A stretch of 64,000 nt of DNA from Pontederia crassipes (Eukaryota; Streptophyta; Magnoliopsida; Commelinales; Pontederiaceae). How positions within the stretch are numbered: position 1 is the first letter of the stretch; every line of letters starts with the position of its first letter. The stretch is taken from assembly GCA_030549335.1 (NCBI GenBank), contig CM060195.1, positions 32,678,874 to 32,742,873 of the forward strand, given 5' to 3'. Positions 45,456 through 59,200 of this stretch are shown here, one piece after another. A program made the translations under genes and the position numbers. A model generated the notes under the pieces. The model worked only from the letters and a program-made list of their open reading frames with translations. It searched no databases and was not told where the DNA came from.

Positions 45456-47525
45456 ACGCTATTTTGCATAGCTATTCGAGAGATTTATTATAGTGACGTA
45501 TGCAAATCAATAACTAGACTTTTTAATGAATAAAAAAAACATAATCATTTGTTTAGACTCATGTTCATTTTATATAATCATTCAACATCAAATTGACAAT
45601 GTGAAACAATAATCATATATTTCAATAACAATGAATACTCATCATGAGATGTCCGCTAAATGCTCCAGATTGAAGTGTGAGAACTAAAATATAAACTTAG
45701 TCACAAGTCTATCTACGTTGCCAACTTAAGAACTTCAACTTCTGAATTGAAGATACTAATTAATCTCATTCAACCTATAAAATATTTATGAATGTCATAT
45801 GTCTACTTGTTATTTCATACTCTTACTAATTTAAAAGTTGTAGGTATCGCTAAATACACACACATTTAAATATAAAATTAGAAATTTATTTATGCAGTTT
45901 TATTACAAAAATATATGAAGTATATTTTGATTTTATCGTATCCGCAAACACTTATTAATATGAAATATAATAGTCTTGTAACTATACTATTCTCATTACT
46001 ACACTATATATTTGAATAATCACAATCATTTTGCGATATAGTTTCAGTCATCAAGTCATTAATCTTGCGACAATGTTATGAATTTGTATAAAATAATTTA
46101 TATTATCAAATTAGATAAATTGTATTATAATTTTGTAACTCAAACATGTGATGAAAGAATTCATATAGGACATTACGTTTAATAAAACACAAATTCATTA
46201 TTGCATTTTTTTTGTTCATAAATAATTTTTGTATTTCCTTGTCAACTAACCATTGTCATAAAAGTAAACAAAATGATTTTAATGAGAAAAAAATATTTAT
46301 CTAACTAGTCAAATTTATATTGTATTAACTTTAGGCTAAGATGCCTAACTATAATGTCCTTCAAAATGGATCCTATCACGTGATAGAGTACACTCTAATG
46401 GCGTTATAAGATATAGATTATATGTATAACATTTTAATCAAAATAAAACTTTGATCGGTCAACAAAATAAATACATAATTACGAAAAGAGAAAATACCAT
46501 TATTTGATTAGAAATAAACATTATAAGAGTATAGAAGTTTTAATCGAATAACATAAGTGCGTTTCGAATAGTCTATGATAAATACAATCGGATAAAATTA
46601 AAAAAAAATACTAAGGAGATTCGACTTCATGTGTGAATATCAACATGAGCTTAAATTTGTCGCACATTATCATCCTTTTTTTATTAGGTCTACCTTTGAC
46701 ATTAAATACAATGTGAAAGAGATGATGCTGGAGACGAATCAATCTCGTGAGTCTTTTTATGTTATTTATCTTTCTATCGAGTTATATTTGATTTATGAAA
46801 TTTGAGATTCATTTTGTATTAAACTTATCAAGACTTTCACATCTTTGTTTATGTAAGTAATATTCTTTAACGTCTCCGAGAAGTGCATATCGGAGACGTT
46901 ACAATATAAACTTAGATATACTTTTTCTTTAATCTTTGAAAGGAGAATAATATAATAAATGAATTTATTATCCTAACATATGAAAAGATGGTGTGAATTA
47001 TTCAGTCAATATATTTGGAAAGGCTCACAATTTTTAATTAATATAAGTATTAACAGACAATATATTGTTTTTATATATTTGTCCTCAATCTTTTTATCGT
47101 AAGATAGTGACACGGCCGCATGGTTTACTAACGTAATATATTTTAATTTTTTGATAACTCAATTGTGTTTTTTTTATGAACTGATTGAGGTTGCGAAAAT
47201 GGAAATCAACTGATTTATTTGAAATTGGTCGAAGAATTTAATGGTTCGTGGTGAATTTAAAGTAATTCTATATATCCTCCTAATTTAGAGGATCTTTTAA
47301 TCGTCTCATAATGTCACACACAATGAATTTTTTAATTTGTAGAAATATTTTAAAAAATATGAGTGGCAGAAAAATTATTAAACTAAACTTTTAAAAAAAT
47401 GTATCATTTCCCAAAGTTTTGTGGTAATACATAAAATCTTTTTCTCGCTCAAGTCCCTTTTTATTTCGATATTACCATGACCTTTTACGTAGCAGCCATC
47501 ATTACCTCATCATGTCATCCTATCC
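45456..47525. other. AT-rich intergenic DNA upstream of TPP2
   Basis: No gene seen. It holds the perfect 14-bp palindrome CTATCACGTGATAG with a central G-box (46373-46386) and a 12-bp perfect inverted repeat (46868-46901). Confidence 0.5.
46868..46901. other. Perfect 12-bp inverted repeat (hairpin)
   Basis: TAACGTCTCCGA, a 10-base loop, then TCGGAGACGTTA. Fully complementary arms in AT-rich surroundings. Function unknown; it may be a small foldback element. Confidence 0.6.
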
Positions 47526-47532
47526 TATAAAT
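47526..47532 (+). promoter_or_regulatory. Putative TATA box of TPP2
   Basis: TATAAAT lies 150 bp before the first in-frame ATG (47676). Transcription would start near 47560. No experimental support. Confidence 0.35.
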
Positions 47533-47675
47533 TCAAAACGCCTCAGAAAAAAAAATAATAAAGTAAAACATAAAATAGAAAAATAAGAACCAATAAACAC
47601 GAATTTTAAAGTCTTGTTCCACACGGCGCATCCCGAAAACTTCGCAATCCCGATAAATAGCTGGACCGAAGAAAA

Positions 47676-50600
47676 ATGACACATCGCTTATTCGCCTGTG
47701 CTACAAGTACCAGTGGATCTTTGTTCACTTCTTCGCTACTTCCTCCACCGCTTCCTTGTAGTCGCCAGTGGAAGCCAAGCAGCAGCAGAGGCAGCGGCGG
47801 CGGTTGTGGGGGCGCAGCTGCAGCGAGGGCGATGCCTTCTTCTTCGACGAACCCGCCTCCATCCGGAGAACCGATCGCTGTGAGTAGGAGCGGCGGGGGG
47901 TTGCTGAGCGGCCGGCAGTTCGAGCTGAGCGAGTCGGCCTTCTTGGCCTCCCTCATGCCCAAGAAGGAGATCGGCGCGGACCGTTTCCTGGAATCCCACC
48001 CCGAGTACGACGGCCGGGGTGTTGTCATCGCCATCTTTGGTAACTCCTCTCTCGACCGCCGTGGTCCTGATCTCCTTATTTGGAGTTTTCGTCGAACGGT
48101 TGACGTGGGTGGCGTTGCTGCCTTTTCTTTTTCTCGAGGCACGGAGTTGTTTTTCCAAGGGCTGACGAGGGTTGTTGGTGCTTTTACGAATTTACTTCGA
48201 TGGATCCCTCTCTTGATGGTTGTTCTTTGTTAGTAGGGGTGTAGTGTCTTTATTTTGTATTTGATGAGCAACAGAGAGATTTGATGGTTGGAAGGTGCAT
48301 TTATATTGAACAGTCGATGGTTGATTGCCTGTTCTTTGTACATTAGGATGTATAGTTTTGTAGGTCATTTGATAGTTTTTGCCACTAGTATCCCTTCTCT
48401 ATTTGAAAGCCCCTAAATTTATCTGTCGGTGGTTGTACAATTGTTCACAATGTCATTTCAAGATTGTTCTCCATTGTTTATTAAATCCTAAAAAAAGGTC
48501 CTTTTAGCTTACTGATACTGTTTAATTCCTTAGTTTTATATGGGGATAGAAAACTAATTTTTGTTTCATCATTTTGAATCTTGTTAAATCGTGGATTTCA
48601 AATAGAACTGGTCTATGTGGATGATGTTCTTTTATAGTCATGAAAGGTTCCAACTTTCGAGGTTCTGCTACATTTTGGAATATCCAGTGTGGGCCCAATC
48701 ACACTTTATAATATTTGAGTTTTGACTAAACTAAGAGGCACTAAAATAAGAGGCTGTCTGTGCTATTTGCCCATAATGTTTATCACTTTGTTGGAGCTTA
48801 TTGCTTACAACCCCACTCCCTTTCGGCCAAAAAAAAATCATGTTTGCTTTCAAACTTTGATATGAACAACATTTTTTTTTAAAATTTCGGAAGATTGTGA
48901 TTGTCACATACTATGGTGCATGTATTTACAGAGGTCTGTACAGTTTAAACTCCTGTTTAACTTTTGCCTGGTTGGCAATGTTTAAAATTCTGAGAAGTGG
49001 ATTTTCAATTCCTTTTGTATCGAAGAAGACCGATTACTAACCTATCATTCAAAATACCTATTTATGATCAATGTACTTTTGTTACAGATTCTGGTGTGGA
49101 TCCGGCTGCTGCTAATTTACAAGTGACATCTGATGGCAAACCCAAAATCCTTGACATTTTGGATTGGTATTTTAAATAAATGGAATGCTCTTTCAACTAT
49201 GAATACTGTTTGACATGGAATTGCTTTGTTGAGAAATGCACGTTAATATTTTCACTTTGCAGCACTGGTAGTGGCGATGTAGACACCTCCAAAGTTGTGA
49301 AAGCTGATGGTGATGGTTGTATCATAGGAGCATCAGGTTAGATTGTCACTTGCCCATGTGCATTTCAACGTTTGGCAGAAATGTGCTAAAAGGAATTGTA
49401 TTGAATTCCTCAAAAAAAAAAGGAGGAATTCTATTGAAGAGAAACTTCTTTAAATCTGATGGTGCTATCTTCTTGACACAAGTTATGGCTCATCATTTGC
49501 GTGTTTTTCTTATGTGTAATTTATTCCATCTTAAGTGATCTTCAGTTTTAACTTTTGTATTGTTCGTTGTGGATTTATTATCAATAAATGTTTGTGATTA
49601 AATAAGTAGCAACAAGTTAAAATAAATATTTGAGAAAAGGGTATCATTTCCCCTGTTTTTAGTGGTTGGATCAATGTTCTCTATTAGACTTATGGTTCTG
49701 TACTCTTGTTGGTTCTTTGACATGTGGCATTTTTTTATTAGCACTTACAAAAGATGTTTTAGATTGTAAAACTCACTTCTCTAGACAAAGGCAACAGTCA
49801 TACTGCATCCCGAGTTTGTTTGGCCACCTCTCCAATTCTAGATGCTTGTATGGAATTGCAATGATATTTTATTCTTACGTATGCGCATTGATAATTTTGA
49901 ACTTTGACCAGATATTTGCCTCTTCTACTTGAAGGAGTTTGGCAAGGAACAACACAAAATTTTACAAGGATGGTCAAATAAAAACAATTAAATATATATG
50001 ATTTTAGAGCATTTTAGCCAAATACATTTTGTTCGAACTTTCACTTTTGCTGTAAATTTTCATCATTTCTTTTTGTCCACTCTTCACGACATATGGTATC
50101 TTTATATCTTCATTCAACTTTTGTTTTTTTTTGTTTCGTTTTCCTCTATTGTCTTTTGTTATCTACTTCTGAGGCTTGTAGGTTTTCTGCTTATCTACTT
50201 CTGAAGTTTGTTGGTTTTCTGCTTTCTACTAGTCTCTGTATGTCCAATTGGATTTATTAGTCATTCAGCATGTAATGAAAATATTGAATCTCACAGATTT
50301 TGCTACGTAAACTTATTTTTGAAGTATACTAAGCTCTTCTTATAGTTATTATAAAGAAATTACTTATGCCTACGTTTAGTGGGTTAGTTTGGTTCAGTAA
50401 ATGCTATTTCCAGTAGTGAAGTCACTATTTGGTAAAAAACCAAACTTTTAAATGACCTTTCCTACTGCCCATAATTTTTGTGTTCAGGGACCCGTTTGTT
50501 TCTAAATTCATCATGGAACAATCCTTCTCAGGAGTGGCATGTTGGTTGCAAACTAGTTTATGAACTTTTTACAGATACACTAAAATCCCGGATGAAGGTG

Positions 50601-53600
50601 CATAGCTTTGTTTATTGTTTATGTTAAGTTTGTTTACCCTTTTATTCTTACCTTATTTTTTCCCCAATTCTAATGGCAGAAAGAAAGAAAGAAGAAATGG
50701 GATGAGAACAATCAAGAAGCAATTTCAGTGGCTCTAAGGCAATTGAATGAGTTTGACAAGGTTTTCAATGTGTTCAGTTTTCTGGAATTTGTTTACACAT
50801 AGTTCTCTATTGTTTTTTGTAATTTGTATTTGTGCTGAATATGGAGACAGTTCAATGCATAGTGTACTGTTATATATATATTTCTTATATTTCACTAATT
50901 AGAATTTTGTACATATGTAGATGAGCTATTTCTAGAACGTTTAAAGATATCAATTAGAGGCTTTGGAGCAACCAGGAAATTAATACATATAATCAAACTT
51001 GATCAGGGTGCTCATTATTTCCATTGTTTACAATTAGACACCAAATATCCAAGTGGTCATACTTCTTTATGTTGTATTTCTTTTATTAAAGAGGCAGCAA
51101 TTTGAATCATTGGCTACTTTATCTTGACAATTAAAATTTATTTGTTGTATTTTCTTGATATTTGATTTCACATGTATGGCACATTTTAGAAAAAAAACAT
51201 GTGTGATTGCTTATATGTTCGGTGATTCACCTGAATTTATGATAAGCACTTTGCCTGTGTTTTAAGTATTGATTTTTTTCCCAGTTCCCCATGGGTTTGT
51301 TCAAAGCCATCAGTAAATGTGCTAATTCATATTTTGGAGTTTAGAAAAATGAATGCCTCTAGTGATCACCAGAAAGCAAGTAAAGACCTTGTTTTTGTAC
51401 TGTGGTTTTCACCCTCATGATATCTAATATCTATTATGCAGAAATTTCATCAAATGGTTTCCTTCGTCCATAGAAATGGTAAAAAGAACATGATATTGCC
51501 AAATTGTCGAAGTTAGCACTCGAGCCTGTATTGGCTAATAAGTCTTCTTTGTGCCATAAGGCTGTATTTGTTTCATGAAAATAAGTTGCAAGGGCCTAGG
51601 GAAATTTTTCTGAAAAAAACATTTCTGATGTTTGATTTGAAAAAAAAAATTGAATCACATATTAATTTCTTCTGTGTATGTATATATAACACTAGAGACA
51701 GTTTGAGAAAAGAGAATACTTTTTCTCTTCAAAAGGGCAAAACATTTCCTATGATGACATCATCACCCACCATGCGAAAGCTATTTGAATGGTGGAAGAG
51801 ACAAATTTAATTTCTGTTTCCTGCATATGTTTTCTGTTTTATTTTTTCAAACCTCCTTTGTAAAACTTTTTGCTTAACTTAATGAAACCCTCGGATGACC
51901 ACCCCCTTGCTGGTCATCCTTTCTCGTTTCAAAAAAAGGGCAAAACATTTTCCCCAAATTCATATACAACTTCTTGGTCAACTGGAATTGTTCATTGTCT
52001 AATTTTTTCCTGGTTACGAACACAGGAGAAATAGGAAAACAATTTTCTTGAATTTTCTTTTTGAAAGAGTTTTGGTAGATATTTTCATTCAAAGAATATC
52101 AACCTTTAGTTGGATATAAAATTCGCAAAGTTCAGCCTTCTCATTTATCCTGTCAGGGCCTCACACAACAACAACAACAACAACAACAAAGCCTTATCCC
52201 ACTAGGTGGGGTCGGCTACATGGATCATACGACGCCATTCCGCTATTCGTTGATCCATGTTCATAAGATTCGACAGGATTTTATGCTGGCTGTCGGGGCC
52301 TAACACAACCCTCCTCCTTTATCCGGGCTTGGGACCGGCTATAAAATATAGGCGGAGTTTGTCAGGGCCTCACACATTAGAATTTTTTTATCAGTATTAA
52401 GCAATTCATTTTGGACCTTGTAAGACCGTATTGTTCAGAACTTCTTTCTTTAGATGTGTGTGCACCATGAAATTTTGGTGACACTAGAGCACATATGATG
52501 TCTTATTTCTCATTCTCATCTGAGAGGTTAAGACAACATGGCAATTTTGTTCAGAAATCTATTACAATGGTTTTTTTGATATTTCCTTTCTCCTCTAACA
52601 AAAATGTTTTAGATATTTCCTCGACCGACGTATTACAAATGTTGGGTCTGCTGGCTGCAGTTATGGCCTATGGCTCCATATATTTGTTGTGTTGTCACAT
52701 GGCAGAGTTGTGACATCTAGTTGTATCATTTGCCAATATCTCTGATAGAAAGTAGTTTGATATTCATTTATGACTGTTCTTTCTCGCAGAAGTACGTTAA
52801 AATTGAAGATACAAAACTGAGAAAAAGTCGCGAAGACCTTCAGGATAGACTTGATTTCCTTAGGAAACAAGCTGAGGTAGGGAGCTAAGCTTTATTCTCA
52901 GTTGTCTTTATTCCTCAAGAACAATTTTATAGGTTCCAAAGTTATAGATATCACCTGATGTGCATCAATTTGCAGAATTATGATGACAGGGGCCCTATAA
53001 TAGATATTGTTGTATGGCATGATGGTGAAGTATGGAGAGTTGCTGTTGATACACAATGTTTGGAGGAAAATCCTGAGCAAGGAAAATTGGCTGATTTTGT
53101 TCCTTTGACAAACTATAGGTTTGCAAACTTCTTATCTTTGTCCCTACTTTTTACAAACCCATCATCATTTTGTTTCTCGTTCTTGAAGTCATAGTGATCA
53201 AAAGTTCGCTTTCTTACCTATTTTGTTAGAGCTCCTTTCTTCCCTATTACCTTTTTCCATTAGCTAGTTTTTTATTTTATTTTATTTTTTGAGGGGAAAA
53301 AAGGATGATTAACCAGAATGTTCATCATCCAAAACCATGCCTTCTCAAAAAAAAAATCCAAAACCATATATTAAAAGGCCATTTTAAATAACTAGTTATG
53401 TCAACTTTTTCTCTTAAAAAAGAGTATTTCAATTTTGCTCGATGTTGGTTTATTTTGAAGTTCGATTGTACTTGTTTTTTAAGGGGGGAAAGGTCTGCAT
53501 ATATTAAAATGAAAACGAGAATGTACAAGAGCGCAAAGAGGTGGTACTATGAGATTGTAATTGCCTCAAACAAATAAAATTTGATGCTATTGATAACCCC

Positions 53601-56173
53601 ACTCTCTTAGCAAAAAGTGTGTAATGTACAGTGTATGTAGTATCGTTTCCCCTTCCATATCATGTGGTTTCATTGTAGCCAAATTGCCATATGGTGTCTA
53701 TGGAGGCTGCAGACAATTTGGACTGTTCATATCCGGTCAACCTAGTGAACCCAACTACCGGACCCAACTATTGGTCGGGTTGGTTGAGAAATTCAACAGT
53801 CGACTTGATTGAAGACCTCATTTTTTTTATTTAATTTAGATCTTATATTTAATTTAAAATCTAAAAATATAAATAATATTTTGATATTAAAAAAATATTT
53901 CATGGTTTAAAATATATATTTAAATCAATTATTTTTAATCAAATAATGCCAAAAAAGGAAAAAGCTATTGGGTGGCTCAACCACCCGACACGACCTGACC
54001 TGCCAGGTTGAATTGGATCCAAACCCTTAAATGTAACCAACCTGATTTGATGACAGTTGGTCGGGTCGGATCCAATCTAACTCGTGAACACCCTAAACCG
54101 TTTGCTCTGAATGTGTGTTTGTGAGTCCCAAGTGGCTCCATGTGTCCCTCCAATGGAACATGCAAAACAGAGGTGCTCGATGTCCTCAGCAACCCACACA
54201 AAGCATTTATGTGGTTAGCCTGAGGTGCCAGTTTATCCCTATAACCCATGGTGAGGATCCTGTCCCGCCTCAACAGCCGGGCAAAAATACCGACTATGAT
54301 TGGTGTGCTTTGATACTATCTGAGACAGGGAGAAATTGTATGTAGGCTCCTCTGAAAAAATGTATGTAGACTCCTCTTGCCGAGTAGTGACCGGCTAGCC
54401 AGAACCAGCCATTTGCTTTGTATTCTCAAGATTATTAGCTCTAGAATGGTTGTTAAATTCTAGAGTCAACCCTTGAACTCTTATGAGTTTAAGTGAACAA
54501 AATGAGACAATCGATGTAAACTCTTATATGACTTAAACTTTGACATTTTATTCGAAAATTTATTTTAGAAATTATGTAAACTCTTGGATACTCTTATAGA
54601 TTTTATCTGATTTTATGCAAGTTTGTATGATTTTGTACGAGTATGCCTGACTTTTTATTTTGTATCATAAAAGTTTATAAGCATCAAAATTTTATTTAAC
54701 TGGCTGGTTAAAGGTGAAGTTCTCATTCCATTACTTCCTATTTTTATTAGTGTAATTTATTAGTTATGAATCTTCTCTAAAAAAAAAATAGTTATGAATC
54801 TTAGGTAGTCTATAATTTTGCATTGCGAATGCATATTAGTTATTTTAAATAAATTTATTTGGCAAATAAACTCTACGAGTTCACGGTAGAAATATACAAG
54901 CAAAAAACGAATCCAGTTAATTCTCAAACTTAACAACCTTGAGCTCGAGATCCAATCAAGTAGCTTGAGAAGCTCCTCGTAACACCGATCCGGTAGGTCC
55001 AAGTTTTCCTGTACTCTTGATTGACTGGATCTTAAGATGCTACATTTTATGCCAATAGCTTGCACTTAATGTGGAAGTATATTTATCCTGTTACTGAAAT
55101 GTTTCTTTGATCATGCAAAGACTTATCTTGTTTTCTATGTAGATGTTTTTTGGGATTTTGGCCGTATGCTTTTGTTTAGTAGCCATGTTTGCTGTCATTA
55201 AACTGTGAAGCTTCAATTTCTTGTTTTCTTGTCAAAACATTCCTAATTATGTATTTGATGCCTTGACAGTTGTACAGAAACAAATTTAAGCAAAGATTTT
55301 CTGGCTAAGAATTTAACATATGTGCAGGCATGAAAGGAAATTTGGTATATTTAGCAAACTGGATGCTTGCTCTTTTGTCACTAATGTCTATGATGATGGG
55401 AATCTTGTAAGTATAGTGACTGATTGTTCACCACATGGTACGCATGTTGCTGGCATTGCAACTGCATTCGATCCTGAGGTAGTTCACTTAAGACATTTTC
55501 TTTTTTGCTTTCCTTTGGTTAGCTCCTTTGGTTTTCTTGACCCAAAGATTGCACACAGGAACCATTGCTCAATGGAGTTGCACCTGGAGCTCAGTTGATT
55601 TCATGTAAGATTGGAGACACTCGGTTAGGTTCAATGGAAACAGGAACTGGTTTAACTCGAGCATTAATATCAGTTGTGGAGGTAATCTTATATATTCTTT
55701 GACTTCTTTTAATGGCATTGAATTTCTTACAATTTTACAGCATTAAGATTGCATCTATTGTTCTGAATATTGATGAGATGCTTAAAAGCCAATTACTAAC
55801 AAATGAAGCTTCTCTCATATTTATGGTGCCATTATGATTATTTCATTTTGTAATTCCAAGGAGACTAACTTATCGCTATGAATGTTATAAGCTAACTAGT
55901 CACGAAACAAAACATGCAAATGATTTTAGTTTCTTGTTTATTGTCTGCCTTTTCTAGTGTCTAAGAGGCCATCCATCCTATTTGTGATCGAATAGGCTAT
56001 CCGACACCATGATATTTTCTTTTTCTGAGAAGGAGCACTTTAAATTATTTTCAGACACATCGTCGAGTTCTCATAAACAAGTTCTCTTTGTCCTTTTTAA
56101 TAAAGGTCCCTTGATGTGATTTATGTTAGTGCCCAATGATAGTCTTTTCTATATGCCAAGGCATGGTTGGAAT

Positions 56174-56204
<31 letters not shown>

Positions 56205-59200
56205 AGCCTTATCCCACTAGGTGGGGTCGGCTACATGGATCATACGACGTCATCGTTGATCCATGTTCATGAGATTTGACACTTGTACATATCTTTACAA
56301 GTTAAATATAAGTGGATGGGAGTCTCTCAAAGGAGATGCTGAGCATAATTTCTTTTTTGTCATTTCCCTTTCAAGGAACGTATGGCAGTTATATTTTCAT
56401 TTCAAATTTCATTTTAAAGACAAATGATGATTACCAAGCTTAGGCAGTCATCTTCCATATATTAAACCTGGCAAAGTGAGCAATTTACATGTATCTAATG
56501 TAATAAAGAATTAAAAGAGTGCCGTCCAACTACAGAAGGCGGCCTTGGGGTCTGCAACCTTTGAAGGATGAACACTGCCCTCCCTTGATGATAGGAGTTT
56601 TGTATTATGGGATGACTGGTGCGGCTCCTGACATTTGTACCTCAACTGGGAGGCATGAGCATTGGTGGCCAACAATGTGGACTATCGAAGTCATCTTTGA
56701 TATAGAATAGTGTGATGCTGTCATTTCGGTCTCATGGCCTTGAGCCACAATGTTTCTGTTGGCCTTTCCACCAACCTTTTTGTAACCCCTATTATTAATA
56801 TTATTAATGAAACTTTTGGATGACTGTCGTCTTGCTAATCGTCCTTTCTTGTTTTAAAAAAAGAAGTAAAAGAGTGATCCAATGGGTGTGTCTCCCACAA
56901 GAAGAGAAGTATTCTTCTTCCCACTCGATTATAAAAAATGGTGTGTTGTAAAATGCTCTATGTTGCACCTTCCCCATCCCCCTTCCTCTTCCACATTGAA
57001 GCCATATGGACCACATGGCTTCCATAGTTTTTTTTAGGAGAAAAGGATGATCACCAAGTTGTTGTTCTCATCCGTGTGTGTGTGTGTGTATATATATAGT
57101 GAAATGGTCACATGTACATGTGTAGGCTCTAAAAGAAGAGCGTAAAAAAGGATATAAATGGGGAAGTGTACAAGCCACTGACCAAACCCCCACCCACTAA
57201 GAAGACAAGAGACATGTTGTGCAATGTTCTGGACACCACAAAAATGACTTGGTTATGTTGGAGCCATATGACATAGGTACCGGCTAGGAATATCTCCATC
57301 GGGTCTCTCCAGGACTGGCTCTAGGTGCCAAAAGTCCTCGGTGACTGCTGAAAGGTCTCCACGTATAGTGCCAATAGCGCCCTTATGTGTCCATACCTCG
57401 GGGCCATTGAGCACTGAAAGACCAGATGTGCTATGTCCTCCTGCGCGCCACCCCACACAGAACAGAAGATGTGTAGGCACCGGGCGCCCATCTCGTCCTA
57501 TATGCTCCGTTGAAGATCCTGCATAAGCCAAGTGAAGATCTTGACTTTAAGCAGCACTCGGGAGTGCCAGATAAACCTGTAGTCAGTCTTGGAAGTCACC
57601 GGGTCGTGGTGACTAGGAGGAGATGAAGATAAAGGCTGTGAACAGTGAAGGTCTCTGCAGCCAGATCCATCCGACCTAGAGACGTCCGGCCGGAAGGGTG
57701 CGATCCTCTAACGGAGTGCAAAAGTTTCGGAATGTGCTGATTTGAGAGTAGGGGTCCAAGTCCCGGTACCCAGTCCACCAGACTTGGACCATACATCTAC
57801 CATACCTATGGACCGGTCACTGTGTTCACCGCTGACCTGCAATGCTGTTGTTTCACAATTTTCTGATACTTGCCTGCATGAGATCCATCACTTTCAGCTT
57901 CTTGCACTGTCTTCTAGTTGTGTGTGAACCATACTTGTCTGTATGGTTCTTTTTTATGCCATGAATTTCTGATACAGTTTGCTTGATGTGATACATTTAT
58001 AATATTTACAGCATAAATGTGATCTTATTAACATGAGCTATGGAGAGCCTACACTGCTTCCTGATTACGGGCGATTCGTTGATCTTGTCAATGAGGTAGT
58101 CTCAAACCTTCATGGCGAAACAAGTGTTGTTTCCCTTAGTGATTTATATATTAGCTTATGTGCTGCATTATGTTTTTAGGTTGTAGATAAGCACCGCGTA
58201 ATTTTTATCAGCAGTGCTGGAAATAGTGGACCTGCATTAACTACTGTCGGAGCTCCAGGTGGCACTACTTCAAGCATATTAGGTATTGGTGCATATGTCT
58301 CCCCTGCCATGGCTGCTGGAGCTCATTGTGTTGTTGAGCCTCCTGCTGAGGGCATGGAATATACATGGTATTGAGAATTCCTGAAGAATTAACTAACTTT
58401 GACTTGTTAGTGGTTGAGAAAAGATGTTATTATGATTAAATCTCATTTCATTAGACCTTTTAATAATATTTATCGTTTGATTTGTCAGTTCATGTGCATA
58501 AAGTTCTTGACATGTTCCCTCTCAAAAAAAAGTTCTTGACATGTTTACACATTCTCTTTTTTCTGGAAAACATGATGTTGTCTGCGTGTTTTTTTAAAAA
58601 AAATGTATTTTTTTGATATGGGATTTCAATCCTTTTGGTTTTAATATTGTAAGCTGAGTTGATATGTATATCTGGAGTTACTAAATTCTAAAGAATTTTG
58701 GGAATGTATTTGTGGTGCACTGACCCACAACCTCATTGTAACCCAAGAGGTCTCCAGTTCTATTCTCACTGAGTAATTTTTTGTGTCCTTTGTTCCCATG
58801 CAGAAGGCTCATAGGCCTGACTATTTTGTGAGTTCAATAGTGTGCGGAATATTCCCGAGCCTTTATGATCCAGCCAATTTCTGTTGTGCATTGTAGGTTT
58901 TGGGTTTTTGTAAAAGCCACAGTAAAACATTTCAGTTATAAAGATTGCTTCTTATATTGCCGAAGAAACCACATTGCATTTAGAGATTCAGTACTTTGCA
59001 TGCTCTTCTTGGTCTTGGAAAACTGTGTTGACTAGCACTAACAGCTGAGGGCATCACAGGTCTAGTAGAGGTCCAACCACTGATGGGGATCTTGGTGTCT
59101 GCATAAGTGCGCCTGGTGGAGCTGTAGCTCCTGTACCCACATGGACTCTGCAGCGTCGCATGCTTATGAATGGCACTTCAATGGCATCACCATCTGCATG

